Shown here in pieces: positions 9,059 to 17,235 of a stretch of DNA of 64,000 bases (within the stretch, counting starts at the first letter, position 1; every line of letters begins with the position of its first letter). This stretch comes from an uncultured Lachnobacterium sp. (lineage in GTDB: Bacteria > Bacillota > Clostridia > Lachnospirales > Lachnospiraceae). Below the pieces are notes generated by a model. The model ran no database searches. It worked only from the letters and a program-made list of their open reading frames with translations, and had not been told where the DNA came from. Made by a program: the position numbers and the translations under genes. The stretch lies in contig URDU01000012.1 in NCBI GenBank assembly GCA_900546625.1, forward strand, positions 6,618 to 70,617, written 5' to 3'.

Positions 9059-10306
9059 TTAATCCCTCTCAAATATATCTCTCGTATAAACCTTTTCTTT
9101 TACATCATCAAGTTCTTCATTATATCGATTTGCAATTATGGCCTGACTCACAATCTTAAACTTATCCAAATCGTTAATAACTACACTTCCAAAGAATGTT
9201 TCTCCATCCTTTAGTGTTGGTTCATAGACAATTACAGTAGCTCCTTTAGCCTTAATCCTCTTCATAACTCCTTGAATAGAACTCTGTCTAAAATTATCAC
9301 TGTTACTCTTCATTGTTAAACGATATACACCAACAATTACTTTTTTCTCTTTTTTTACACTAAATTCGTTGTCGTCATCATAACCATAATAACCTGCAAG
9401 CTTCAAAACACGGTCTGCAATAAAATCTTTTCTAGTTCTATTACTTTCAACAATAGCCCCAATCAGATTTTCAGGGACATCGGCATAATTTGCTAACAAT
9501 TGTTTAGTGTCTTTTGGCAAGCAATATCCACCATATCCAAATGAAGGATTATTGTAATGACTTCCTATACGAGGATCAAGACAAACTCCTTCTATTATTT
9601 GTTTGGTGTTTAATCCTTTACTTTCTGCATATGTATCCAACTCATTAAAATAAGCTACTCGCAATGCTAAATATGTATTAGCAAAAAGCTTAACAGCTTC
9701 TGCCTCTGTAAATCCCATAACAAGCGTATCAATATTATTTTTTATAGCGCCTTCTTGCAGCAATACAGCAAACTCATTGGCAGCTTTCATAAGTTTTTCA
9801 TCTTCTAAATCGGTACCTACTATAATTCTTGAAGGATATAAATTATCATATAAGGCTTTACTTTCTCTTAAAAATTCCGGACTAAAAATAATATTTTTCG
9901 TACCATACTTTTTACGTACACTCGCTGTATAACCAACCGGAATCGTTGACTTGATTACCATAATGGCATTAGGATTGCATTTAAGAACCATTTCAATAAC
10001 ATTTTCTACAGCTGTAGTATCAAAATGTTGTGTTTCAGAATCATAATTTGTTGGTGTAGCTATAATCACAAAATCAGCATCCTTATATGCCATTTTTCCA
10101 TCTAAAGTAGCTGTCAAATCAAGTTTTTTTTCATTTAAATACTTTTCTATATACTCATCTTGAATAGGTGATATTCGTTTATTTATCAAATCAACCTTTT
10201 CTTTAATAACATCTACAGCCACTACCTTGTTGTGCTGTGACAACAAGGTAGCAATTGATAGTCCAACATAGCCTGTTCCAGCAACTGCAATTTTTACGTT
10301 TTTCAT
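9059..10306 (-). CDS. ugd: nucleotide-sugar (UDP-glucose) 6-dehydrogenase
   Basis: The 415-residue enzyme has the N-terminal NAD-binding fold ([18 protein letters not shown] pattern, residues 5-22), the middle-domain signature [20 protein letters not shown] and the active-site cysteine in [16 protein letters not shown] (about residue 262). It oxidises UDP-glucose, or a related UDP-hexose, to the uronate and so supplies an acidic sugar for the repeat unit. ATG 10306 follows an AGGAGAG ribosome site. Base composition is intermediate between the AT-rich distal genes and the proximal part of the operon. Confidence 0.9.
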   Translation of the reverse strand: MKNVKIAVAGTGYVGLSIATLLSQHNKVVAVDVIKEKVDLINKRISPIQDEYIEKYLNEKKLDLTATLDGKMAYKDADFVIIATPTNYDSETQHFDTTAVENVIEMVLKCNPNAIMVIKSTIPVGYTASVRKKYGTKNIIFSPEFLRESKALYDNLYPSRIIVGTDLEDEKLMKAANEFAVLLQEGAIKNNIDTLVMGFTEAEAVKLFANTYLALRVAYFNELDTYAESKGLNTKQIIEGVCLDPRIGSHYNNPSFGYGGYCLPKDTKQLLANYADVPENLIGAIVESNRTRKDFIADRVLKLAGYYGYDDDNEFSVKKEKKVIVGVYRLTMKSNSDNFRQSSIQGVMKRIKAKGATVIVYEPTLKDGETFFGSVVINDLDKFKIVSQAIIANRYNEELDDVKEKVYTRDIFERD

Positions 10307-10364
10307 TATAAAAATTCTCTCCTAGTTCTTACGTTTTAGCATGCCTACCTAATGCAAATTTTCC

Positions 10365-11813
10365 TTATACTGCTCCCTCATTCTTCATCACTCTTATAAT
10401 AGTATGAAAAATAATCTTAATATCCCCCTTCACACTCCACTCCCCAATATACTGAGTATCCAGCTTTACCACTTCTTCAAAGTCCGTGATATTACTCCTG
10501 CCACTCACCTGCCACAGCCCGGTCAATCCCGGTCTGAATGACATTCTGGCTCTGTGGTGTGGTTCATACTTCTCCCACTCATCGAGTGTTGGTGGTCGTG
10601 TTCCTACCAGGCTCATATCACCCTTGAGGATGTTCCAAAACTGCGGCAGCTCATCTATTGATGTCTTCCTTATAAACTGTCCTATGCCGGTTTCCTTTGT
10701 TCCATCAGACAGTATCCTGTTGCCTATGATTCTCGGATCGAAGTCCATCTTGAACATCATTCCGTCGCTCACCTTGTTTTGTGCCGCAAGTTCCTTCTTT
10801 CGCTCCTCGGCATCCATGTACATACTTCTGAATTTGTACATCCTGAACTTTCTTCCGTTTCTGCCGATTCGCTCCTGTGCGAAGAAAATCGGTCCCGGTG
10901 ATGCTATACGGATTGCCGGTCCCACAAATATCGTCACTATCAAAGTGATGATGCATCCGACCAGTCCTCCGAGTATGTCCATGCCTCTTTTTGCAAGAAG
11001 CTGTGTGGTGCTCGCATAGTTCATACTGGCGGTGATGACTGTATAGTCACCGATTTTTTCTATCTGATTAAAGCTGCCTGCCATGGACTTGTTTTTGGTG
11101 ATGCCTCTGTGAACGGCTATTCCCATCTCAAGAAATATGTCTGCCATTTCATAGGGATATTCGCTCTCCGCACATGGTGGGATAAGCACCTCATCAACCC
11201 ATTCCTCACAGGCATAGTCCACTATCCCGTCGTGGTTTGCAACTATTGGTATCTCGCATATTGTTTTTCCCTTCAGGTCGGCATCTGTTGCCGCTGCCAC
11301 TATCTGTGTGTATCCAAAGCTGTTATCCTTTAGTCCCTGAAGTGTCTCCTCAAGGAGCTTTTCCTGTGCTATGACAAAGAGTGATTTTTTTGATGAAGCA
11401 AAGCTTCTTTTTTTGATAATTTTCTTTAACACCACTCTGCCTAAGTACGACACAAGAATATATATTGGAATCATGATGTAGTAAGACATACGCGAATATA
11501 TCTCGCCCATCTGTGTGGTAAACAGGAAGAAGGTTGTTATTATTTCTACAAGTGCCACATGCTTACATGTAGCTATGAGCTCATCAAGATAACCGCGCTT
11601 CAATACATTTTTGAAGGCATCGGATACTATTTCCACGAAGAAATCTATGAGCATAAATGCTGTTGCAAGTATCCTGTAGTCCTTATCTATGTATGGATTG
11701 TCAGGTCCAAAGCGCCATATGTATGAGACTATGAATGCTATCTGCATGCACAGGACATCTAATAGCATAAAATCTATATGCTTTGTCCAGCCTCTTCCTT
11801 TCTTTCTGTACAT
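10365..11813 (-). CDS. polyprenyl glycosylphosphotransferase (initiating enzyme)
   Basis: The 482-residue protein has four N-terminal membrane helices, a CoA-binding-like middle part, a further membrane segment near residue 285 and the C-terminal bacterial sugar transferase domain. That domain shows KFRMYKFRSMYMDAEERKKE, RKTSIDELPQFWNILKGDMS and LVGTRPPTLDEWEKY. It transfers a sugar-1-phosphate to undecaprenyl phosphate, the first step of repeat-unit synthesis. It lies 32 bp behind the helicase gene with no visible terminator between them, so both belong to one transcript. It has higher GC than the genes further downstream. Confidence 0.92.
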   Translation of the reverse strand: MYRKKGRGWTKHIDFMLLDVLCMQIAFIVSYIWRFGPDNPYIDKDYRILATAFMLIDFFVEIVSDAFKNVLKRGYLDELIATCKHVALVEIITTFFLFTTQMGEIYSRMSYYIMIPIYILVSYLGRVVLKKIIKKRSFASSKKSLFVIAQEKLLEETLQGLKDNSFGYTQIVAAATDADLKGKTICEIPIVANHDGIVDYACEEWVDEVLIPPCAESEYPYEMADIFLEMGIAVHRGITKNKSMAGSFNQIEKIGDYTVITASMNYASTTQLLAKRGMDILGGLVGCIITLIVTIFVGPAIRIASPGPIFFAQERIGRNGRKFRMYKFRSMYMDAEERKKELAAQNKVSDGMMFKMDFDPRIIGNRILSDGTKETGIGQFIRKTSIDELPQFWNILKGDMSLVGTRPPTLDEWEKYEPHHRARMSFRPGLTGLWQVSGRSNITDFEEVVKLDTQYIGEWSVKGDIKIIFHTIIRVMKNEGAV

Positions 11814-11845
11814 TTTTTCTGTGTCTCCCTGTATTTCTTTAAACC

Positions 11846-13906
11846 CTATTTCCAGTTCATCCCTATACTGTCGAGCCTTGCTATGCGCTCTGTGTCGAGC
11901 ACCATGCCGCTGGCCTTCGGGTTTTTTCTTTTACATCTGATATTTGATATCCAGCGTCCCAGCTTCACTCCGTCTGTGGAGTATGATACCGGTACATCCA
12001 GATTGCCGTTTTTCTCGTAATATGTTTTTGCAAGCTCAAACTTTCTGTTCCACTGTATGGCCGTCTTGCTTTCTGACCTGTAGCCTATGCTCTGCAGGCG
12101 CTTTAGCTGCTCGTCTGTCATTGAGCGGCTATTGGTCTGGTTGGACAGCCACCGTCCAAGCGGTATGCCGTCTGCTGTGACATACTTTGCAGGTACTTCG
12201 AGGTTGCCATGCTCCTTGTAGTAGGTCTTGGCTGCGCTGTAGTACTCTTCCCACTTCTGCTTGTTGTGGTCCCATATCATGCCAAGCTCCTCTAAAGCTT
12301 TTCTCTGCTCATCGGTGAGCGCCTGCTCTATGCCATACTTTTTCACCTTGAAGCGCATGTTGTTGATCCATGAGCCAAGCCTAAAACCTGTAGGCGATAC
12401 GTATTTGGCTTTGATGTCCAGATTGCCGTAGGTATTGCGGTAGCTTTTAAGCTCCTCAAGCACCTCCTGCCAGCTTGAGTCCGTGACATCCCATATCATG
12501 CCTATGTCGTTTAGCTTTTGTATCTTTTCCCAGGTGAGGTTTCCGGATATATTGCCTGACTTCACACGCCTCTGGGTGTTTATCCATGCTCCCAGTGTGA
12601 GGCCTGACTCAGTTACATAGCTCTTTGGTATCTTGAGATTGCCATTTTCCTCATACCACTGCTTTGCCGCCTCATAGTATGTGTCCCAGGCACTTCCCAG
12701 ATTCTCCTGCAGGCGCATGAATATCTCCCTGCTGTCCTTGGTCTCGTCTATGATGCGGAATCTGTCGTCAAAATGCTCTCTTGGCGAATGAGTGTCCGGA
12801 TACAGTAAAAATGCTTCCTGCATCTCGTTTTTCAGGCAGTCTATGCAGTAGAGGCTGTCGAAGTTATTGACCAGGTCAAATATGACCGGTTGGTTTTTAC
12901 TTCCTGCTGACAGTGCTCTGCCTATCTGCTGCAGATAGATGATTGGCGACACTGTAGGGCGAAGCAGTATTACTCCGTCCACATCGTCCACATGTATGCC
13001 CTCGTTCAGCATGTCTATGCAGTAGAGGAGCTTTAAGTGGCTTCCTGTGTCCTTTTTGAATTCGGCAAAGGCTTTGCTGGTCGACGCTTCGTTGTAGTAC
13101 GCTGTGTATATGTGTGGCTTTTTGTCCACCTTGCTAAACCAGTCGGCAGCCTGCGACTTCATCTCATCCATATGCTCTCTGCCTGAGCAGAATACTATGT
13201 ATTTGCCATCAGGCTTTGTCATCTGTCTGGCAAAGACCTCTGTGAGGCCGTCTGCCTGCTCGAGTGCACGCTTTAGCTGCTCTAGAAGCTTTTCGTTTTC
13301 CGATACAAGTCCCGGGTTTGATAAGCCCTCGATTCGTTTTTTCAGTTGTTCGAGCTCTTTCTTGTATGAATACATGGCTATAACATATTTAGGCTCCGGA
13401 AGTATTTCCCTCACGATTGCTTCTCCGAGTGTCATCTCTGAGGCTATGTTGCCCTCAAAGAGCTCCTCTGCCATATTGCGCTGGTTGTCCAGATAGCGTA
13501 TGTTTGTCGCTGAGAGCCCCAGGCGCTTTGCCTTCGGATATGCTTCCAGAAGCTTCTTCACACTCTTGCCCCACTCTGCGGCTCCACAGCGGTGGAACTC
13601 ATCGAGTATGATGTAGTCAGGGTGCAGGGTGTCTATGCTGTCCTCATGCTTCATGAGTCTGCTGTACGACATGTATTCTATGTTTGAGAACTGTGTGTCT
13701 ATGTTCTCAATCTGTGTCTTGTAGATGTACTCACTTGGCGATAGCCATAGAAAATGCTTGTGTGGATGCTGCTCCACGAGCTTGAAGGCTATCATCGACT
13801 TGCCCGTGCCTGTCGGATGGATGACGGCTGCCATCTGCTTGTCCTCCAGCATGGTTTCGACTGCTCTGTATGCATCTTCGTTGTGTTTGTAAAGATGTAT
13901 GCTCAT
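11846..13906 (-). CDS. SF2 DEAD/DEAH helicase with four helicase-associated (HA) repeats
   Basis: The 686-residue protein starts at ATG 13906 behind GGAGGCAGCAA. The helicase core has Walker A HPTGTGKSMIAFKL (residues 30-43), the DEFH box (about 101-104), LSATN motif III and motif VI QQIGRALSAG. From about residue 405 to the end there are four repeats of roughly 70 residues, each starting W-x4-E/Y-x-A-K-x-Y and containing GNLxIP/VP, LGxWI and the end G-M-x-W; this is the helicase-associated domain of restriction- and phage-type helicases. Its position as first gene of a polysaccharide operon, next to a recombinase cassette, is unusual. A link to recombination, to defence or to expression of the operon cannot be told from sequence. 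Confidence 0.85.
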   Translation of the reverse strand: MSIHLYKHNEDAYRAVETMLEDKQMAAVIHPTGTGKSMIAFKLVEQHPHKHFLWLSPSEYIYKTQIENIDTQFSNIEYMSYSRLMKHEDSIDTLHPDYIILDEFHRCGAAEWGKSVKKLLEAYPKAKRLGLSATNIRYLDNQRNMAEELFEGNIASEMTLGEAIVREILPEPKYVIAMYSYKKELEQLKKRIEGLSNPGLVSENEKLLEQLKRALEQADGLTEVFARQMTKPDGKYIVFCSGREHMDEMKSQAADWFSKVDKKPHIYTAYYNEASTSKAFAEFKKDTGSHLKLLYCIDMLNEGIHVDDVDGVILLRPTVSPIIYLQQIGRALSAGSKNQPVIFDLVNNFDSLYCIDCLKNEMQEAFLLYPDTHSPREHFDDRFRIIDETKDSREIFMRLQENLGSAWDTYYEAAKQWYEENGNLKIPKSYVTESGLTLGAWINTQRRVKSGNISGNLTWEKIQKLNDIGMIWDVTDSSWQEVLEELKSYRNTYGNLDIKAKYVSPTGFRLGSWINNMRFKVKKYGIEQALTDEQRKALEELGMIWDHNKQKWEEYYSAAKTYYKEHGNLEVPAKYVTADGIPLGRWLSNQTNSRSMTDEQLKRLQSIGYRSESKTAIQWNRKFELAKTYYEKNGNLDVPVSYSTDGVKLGRWISNIRCKRKNPKASGMVLDTERIARLDSIGMNWK

Positions 13907-13938
13907 TTGCTGCCTCCGGGTGAAACACTACATTAAAA

Positions 13939-13987
13939 GGGAGGTTGGAATTCGCAGATTATTACAATCTGCGAAATCCAACCTCCC
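13939..13987 (-). terminator. long hairpin between recombinase and helicase genes; contains the left recombination-like site
   Basis: Two 22-nt arms (13939-13960 and 13966-13987) pair over 11 bp, one A-A mismatch and 10 bp around an ATTAC loop. Read on the minus strand it follows the recombinase stop (14037) and is followed by CTTTT, so it can act as a terminator shielding the helicase/polysaccharide operon. Its inner 10-5-10 core is the same as the core at 15413-15437, in opposite orientation. Confidence 0.75.
13949..13975 (-). repeat. left inverted repeat of the putative invertible cassette
   Basis: On the minus strand it is identical over 27 bp to plus-strand 15413-15439. The structure is arm TTCGCAGATT, centre GTAAT, arm AATCTGCGAA. 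Symmetric arms around a short asymmetric centre are what tyrosine recombinases use as core sites. Because the centre is inverted between copies, recombination would invert and not excise the DNA between them. Confidence 0.7.
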
Positions 13988-14017
13988 CTATGTATAAAAT
14001 AAGCATTTATATAAATT

Positions 14018-14035
14018 TGACCATTTTTATGACCA
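14018..14035 (+). repeat. candidate arm-type recombinase site, left
   Basis: Two TGACCA hexamers (14018-14023 and 14030-14035) start 12 bp apart. The same pair with the same spacing recurs at 15259-15276, inside the other end of the cassette. Paired hexamers near both ends resemble arm sites of integrases. Confidence 0.4.
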
Positions 14036-14036
14036 C

Positions 14037-15170
14037 TTATGGGATAACTATAGAATTGATTGCGGAGCGCTTGGTCTCCAGATTTGGATGCACATAGCGG
14101 TTCAATGTAATATTCACATTGGAATGTCCAAGAATCTCACTTACACTCTTAGCATCGGCACCGCTGCTGATACAGTTTGTGGCAAAGGTATGGCGCAAAG
14201 CATGAAAGTGAGTATCACCGATACCTGCCTCTCTTAAATAGATATGAAATTTATTCTGATAAGTGCGGGGATCCATAGGCTGATTTTTCTTTAGAAAATA
14301 AGAGTCACTTTTTATTGAAGTGTTATAATAATCTGACAGCTTGTCATATATAAAGTCCGGGATAGGAATCTCACGAAGTGAATTTGAAGTCTTGGGTGAA
14401 TCTATATATAAAGAAGTCTTTTTTGTGGCAGTGTGGTTATTTTGCAATGAACCGGATGTGTTTACTGTGTCTACCGGAAGCCTCTGCACTGTGCGATTGA
14501 CATGCAGAGTGCGACCAATCATGTCGATATCTTCCCATTTCAGGGCACAAATTTCCCCTAAACGAAGCCCCATAAAAAGGCACAATAAAATACCGAGCTT
14601 ATAGATATCAAGCTCGGTAAGAAGATACTTGGTTAGCTTTTGCTGGTCAGTTGTATTGATTGTATTTATGCTGTTTGAGGATGTGGCGGATGAAAGCCTT
14701 GCCCTGTACGACAGATGGATTTCCCCGGTGCCATATGTGGCAGCTCCATATGCAAGGATAGAATTGAATATACAAAATATGCTCTTTATAACGCTCTCAC
14801 CGGCTGTTTCAGGCAGTACCTTGAGTATTTCATTCTGATTTAACTCTCCTATGATACGTTCTCCCCAGTTCGGTTTGATGTATTTATTGTATATAGTAGA
14901 ATACTTTTGAATGGTGGAGAGCTTCCGGCTGGTTGCTATGCTTTCAAGCCATTTCTCAGCGACTTCTTTTACGGTGATAGTGGACTGCTTTGGGGCTGCC
15001 GTTTGATTAAGTGAAGCTGCTTTTGCTGTAAGCAGCCTTTCTGTTACTTCCTTATAGCTGTGGCCGTATACCGATTTGCACTTTTTACTGCCGGCTATGT
15101 CTACTATGTAGTAGCGGCCCTCCCATCGTCCGTCGGCTCTCTTTCTGATGTTGGTTCCTCTTCTTGACAT
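14037..15170 (-). CDS. tyrosine recombinase / phage-type integrase
   Basis: The 377-residue protein has an N-terminal arm-binding-like domain (SRRGTNIRKRADGRWEGRYY), a SAM-like core-binding domain (around 75-150) and a catalytic domain. The catalytic domain carries MGLRLGEICALKW (Arg I), the HALRHTFATN box (His-x-x-Arg), ILGHSNVNITLNRY with the second His and the nucleophilic Tyr. ATG 15170 follows AAGGAGG. No excisionase, relaxase, phage or cargo gene accompanies it. It lies between two inverted 27-bp sites upstream of the polysaccharide operon, which fits a dedicated DNA invertase better than a remnant of an integrated element, but the second is possible. Confidence 0.92.
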   Translation of the reverse strand: MSRRGTNIRKRADGRWEGRYYIVDIAGSKKCKSVYGHSYKEVTERLLTAKAASLNQTAAPKQSTITVKEVAEKWLESIATSRKLSTIQKYSTIYNKYIKPNWGERIIGELNQNEILKVLPETAGESVIKSIFCIFNSILAYGAATYGTGEIHLSYRARLSSATSSNSINTINTTDQQKLTKYLLTELDIYKLGILLCLFMGLRLGEICALKWEDIDMIGRTLHVNRTVQRLPVDTVNTSGSLQNNHTATKKTSLYIDSPKTSNSLREIPIPDFIYDKLSDYYNTSIKSDSYFLKKNQPMDPRTYQNKFHIYLREAGIGDTHFHALRHTFATNCISSGADAKSVSEILGHSNVNITLNRYVHPNLETKRSAINSIVIP

Positions 15171-15258
15171 GTCTGTTTCCTCCTTAAAATATATATGTAT
15201 ATATATAATTTATAGGAAGAAGAATATTAACTCCATATAATATCTTCTGTTTTATTTC

Positions 15259-15276
15259 TGACCACCATTTTGACCA
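15259..15276 (+). repeat. candidate arm-type recombinase site, right
   Basis: Two TGACCA hexamers at 15259-15264 and 15271-15276, 12 bp apart, matching the pair at 14018-14035 in the same orientation. A second short direct repeat, AAAGATACA twice around 15330-15350, is also present and could bind the recombinase or a directionality factor. Confidence 0.4.
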
Positions 15277-15354
15277 TCTAAAACTAAAAAATATATAAAA
15301 TACATCCCAATAATCCCTTAAAAATGTAAAAAGATACAAAAAAAGATACAGCAG

Positions 15355-15383
15355 TTGACATAAATTGACTAAAGTTTTATTAT
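15355..15383 (+). promoter_or_regulatory. outward-facing sigma-A promoter inside the invertible cassette
   Basis: TTGACA (15355-15360), a 17-bp spacer and TATTAT (15378-15383) form a near-perfect vegetative promoter pointing right, away from the recombinase gene and towards the repeat at 15413. No gene follows on the plus strand; the transcript would start near 15390 and end at the hairpin/T7 at 15444 after about 55 nt. If the cassette inverted, it would point leftwards through 13949 to the helicase start at 13906. The region 15171-15354 is very AT-rich and otherwise holds the recombinase leader. Confidence 0.75.
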
Positions 15384-15412
15384 ATATCTAGTGTTTTTTA
15401 ACAGAGGTGAAG

Positions 15413-15444
15413 TTCGCAGATTGTAATAATCTGCGAATTTTTTT
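15413..15444 (+). terminator. right inverted repeat of the cassette, acting as terminator in this orientation
   Basis: Arms 15413-15422 and 15428-15437 pair perfectly around GTAAT and are followed by seven T (15438-15444), a textbook intrinsic terminator on the plus strand. 15413-15439 is the 27-bp sequence that recurs inverted at 13949-13975. It stops the outward promoter in the present orientation. Confidence 0.75.
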
Positions 15445-15468
15445 ATTCTTTCGGATTAAGACATTAGC

Positions 15469-15504
15469 AAAAAACACCTCCATTGCACTGCAATAGAGGT
15501 GTTT
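15469..15504 (-). terminator. intrinsic terminator of the Rpn remnant
   Basis: Inverted arms AACACCTC-C-ATTGCA and TGCAAT-A-GAGGTGTT, followed on the minus strand by six T. It lies directly downstream of the stop at 15515. The stem is symmetrical enough to work on both strands. Confidence 0.75.
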
Positions 15505-15514
15505 TCTTGCATGT

Positions 15515-15772
15515 TTACTCTTCAATCATCGAAAGACGTTCCTTAGCAATCTTAATGTCCTCATCTGACGAATTAAGCATTTGTTTTGCTGCAGCTACAG
15601 TACCATCATTTTTGAAGAAGGTCACCAATGTAGAAATTCGCTCTTCTCTACGTCCTTGTTCGATTCCTTGTTCGATTCCTCGTTCTTTAATTCCTTGACT
15701 TAGATTACACATAGATTTCAACAACTCCTTTCTGTCACCTTCCATTTTGATATCAAACTCATTCTCCAGCAT
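15515..15772 (-). pseudogene. C-terminal remnant of an Rpn-family nuclease/transposase-like protein
   Basis: The 85-residue frame ends GTVAAAKQMLNSSDEDIKIAKERL, almost the same as the end of the full-length protein at 17236-18072, so it is a paralogue fragment. The frame upstream of the ATG still reads LFLPELSAEEKND, which fits the family, but is closed by a TAA at 15812-15814. Beyond that, DIWAIALDRL can be read before the terminator at 15857-15897. The catalytic PD-(D/E)XK part is missing. It could still be expressed as a short peptide, but a decayed gene is likelier. Confidence 0.7.
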
Positions 15773-15856
15773 ATCATTTTTTTCCTCAGCACTTAGTTCT
15801 GGCAGAAATAATTATATAATAATAAGTCTATCCAATGCAATAGCCCAAATGTCATT

Positions 15857-15897
15857 AAAAAAGAGAGCGGGCCGGCGAATGGGAAGTTCGCCGGCCC
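15857..15897 (-). terminator. intrinsic terminator of the DUF3793-flavodoxin operon
   Basis: An 11-bp GC-rich stem (GGGCCGGCGAA / TTCGCCGGCCC) followed on the minus strand by CGCTCTC and six T. It lies about 100 bp behind the flavodoxin stop. Confidence 0.8.
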
Positions 15898-15995
15898 AGA
15901 TTTACACTAGGAGCAAAGTTTATACTTTGCGGAGATAAAATATATTTTTTTCGTGGCCATTCCTGTTGTCGCGGCCACGCTATAGTCTGATTTGC

Positions 15996-16427
15996 TTATA
16001 CCGCTGCAAGCTTCTTTCCAAGCTCCTCGCAGGCTGTCTTTGCATCATCGTCCGGTGCATCCTGGCAGATAACACCCTCGCCGCCTACTACTGTAGCTCC
16101 GGCTGCTGTCATTCGCTCTACCCAGTCGCGCATCCACTCGCCATCGCCCCATCCGTATGAACCGAACAGACCGATTGTTTTACCTGCCACACTGCCCTCG
16201 AGCTCTGTGACAAATGGCTCCATCTCGCCCTCCTCGAGTACCTCTGCACCCATTGCAGGGCATCCGAGTGCAAATGCTGTCTCTGATTTAAGCTCATCTA
16301 TTGAAGCACTGCTTACGAATACGATTTCTGCTTCCTTTCCGGCGTCTGTGACACCCTTTGCCACTGCCTCTGCCATTGCTGCTGTATTGCCTGACTGTGA
16401 CCAATAAACTACACTGATTTTGCTCAT
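15996..16427 (-). CDS. flavodoxin
   Basis: The 143-residue protein has the FMN phosphate-binding loop at the N-terminus (VVYWSQSGNTAAMAEAV, residues 6-22), the GSYGWGDGEWM loop (about 89-99) and usual flavodoxin length. It is a low-potential electron carrier that replaces ferredoxin under iron limitation. It follows the DUF3793 gene by 11 bp. The shared promoter carries a palindrome also found at the feo promoter, which suggests iron-responsive control. Confidence 0.93.
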   Translation of the reverse strand: MSKISVVYWSQSGNTAAMAEAVAKGVTDAGKEAEIVFVSSASIDELKSETAFALGCPAMGAEVLEEGEMEPFVTELEGSVAGKTIGLFGSYGWGDGEWMRDWVERMTAAGATVVGGEGVICQDAPDDDAKTACEELGKKLAAV

Positions 16428-16438
16428 TTTAATTCCTC

Positions 16439-17056
16439 CTATACCGCTATCTGCTGCGGTTCTTCTTTATATATTTCCAGTATCAGCCTCATATCTATAT
16501 CCTCGGCCAATAGCTGTATGACACTTTCCTTCGCCTTTTCAAAATCCTCAAACATCTTCTTTTTAAGAGGTACGTTGCGGTATACCTTCCAGTACCCTGA
16601 ATACAGGCAGCTGCATCCGTTATGCTCTATAAAGCCTCTCACATCCTCTATCGGATATCCAAGCAAAAGCCCCATCTCATGCGGAAACTGCTTGTGTTCA
16701 TCATTCAGATACGCTTCATAGCGTTTTTTGAATTTAAGTAATATCTTGCCGAATGAAAAATCCTCATATCCCGCTTTCTTTAGTATGTCCAAAGCCTCTG
16801 AATTATTCAGATATGCTTCTAAGCGGCTCCTGCGGAATAAGAGGAAGGCGGTTTTCTCATTCCTTGCTGCGAGTCTGAAATGCGATATACCGGAAGCTCT
16901 AAGGATCACTCTCATGGCGCTCTCATCAGCGCTGTCAATCATGAGCATATTTGAGATTCTCGCTCCTGTTATTAGTGGGGCACACTGGAGGGCAAGCTGC
17001 ATTTCCACGCTCTTTAAATTCATGCTCATCGCAATCTGAAAAACTTCCTGACACAT
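16439..17056 (-). CDS. DUF3793 family protein
   Basis: The 205-residue protein of unknown function has the features of this clostridial family: KSVEMQLALQCAPLITGARISN at the start, FPHEMGLLLGYPIEDVRGFI in the middle, and CLYSGYWKVYRN. The open frame reaches 17080, but ATG 17056 is preceded by GAAAGGAG with a proper spacer and is preferred. It commonly sits beside flavodoxin or iron genes and may take part in haem or iron handling; this is inference from context only. Promoter and candidate operator are directly upstream. Confidence 0.85.
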   Translation of the reverse strand: MCQEVFQIAMSMNLKSVEMQLALQCAPLITGARISNMLMIDSADESAMRVILRASGISHFRLAARNEKTAFLLFRRSRLEAYLNNSEALDILKKAGYEDFSFGKILLKFKKRYEAYLNDEHKQFPHEMGLLLGYPIEDVRGFIEHNGCSCLYSGYWKVYRNVPLKKKMFEDFEKAKESVIQLLAEDIDMRLILEIYKEEPQQIAV

Positions 17057-17071
17057 TTTGGCTCCTTTCGT

Positions 17072-17124
17072 GTTAGTCATCTCTAACCTGAGTTAAATAT
17101 ATCTTACTTATACCTATATGTCAA
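17072..17124 (-). promoter_or_regulatory. promoter and candidate metalloregulator operator of DUF3793-flavodoxin
   Basis: On the minus strand: TTGACA (17124-17119), 17-bp spacer, TATATT (17101-17096), then the palindrome GTTAG-AGATGA-CTAAC (17087-17072) at about +2 to +17. The same palindrome with a different centre overlaps the -10 of the feo promoter (22036-22051). A repressor bound there would block transcription start or escape. Confidence 0.7.
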
Positions 17125-17155
17125 GTGTTTTTTTATATTTTCATCTTTTGGGTAT

Positions 17156-17193
17156 AAAAAAAGCACACTAAGATTTTTTATTTCTTAGTGTGC
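17156..17193 (-). terminator. intrinsic terminator behind the Rpn-like gene
   Basis: Arms GCACACTAAGA and TCTTAGTGTGC pair perfectly (11 bp); on the minus strand seven T follow. Confidence 0.85.
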
Positions 17194-17235
17194 CTCTATA
17201 TTTATAATTTCATATACTGTCCTTAATGCAAGCCC

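Noticed and set aside
10486..11019. 177-codon open frame on the plus strand
   Set aside because: It is the exact antisense shadow of the polyprenyl glycosylphosphotransferase catalytic domain, with no domain or ribosome site of its own.
14037..15170. Recombinase as marker of a prophage or conjugative element
   Set aside because: No phage, relaxase, excisionase or cargo gene is nearby, and the flanking cores are inverted, not direct, so simple integration is the weaker explanation.
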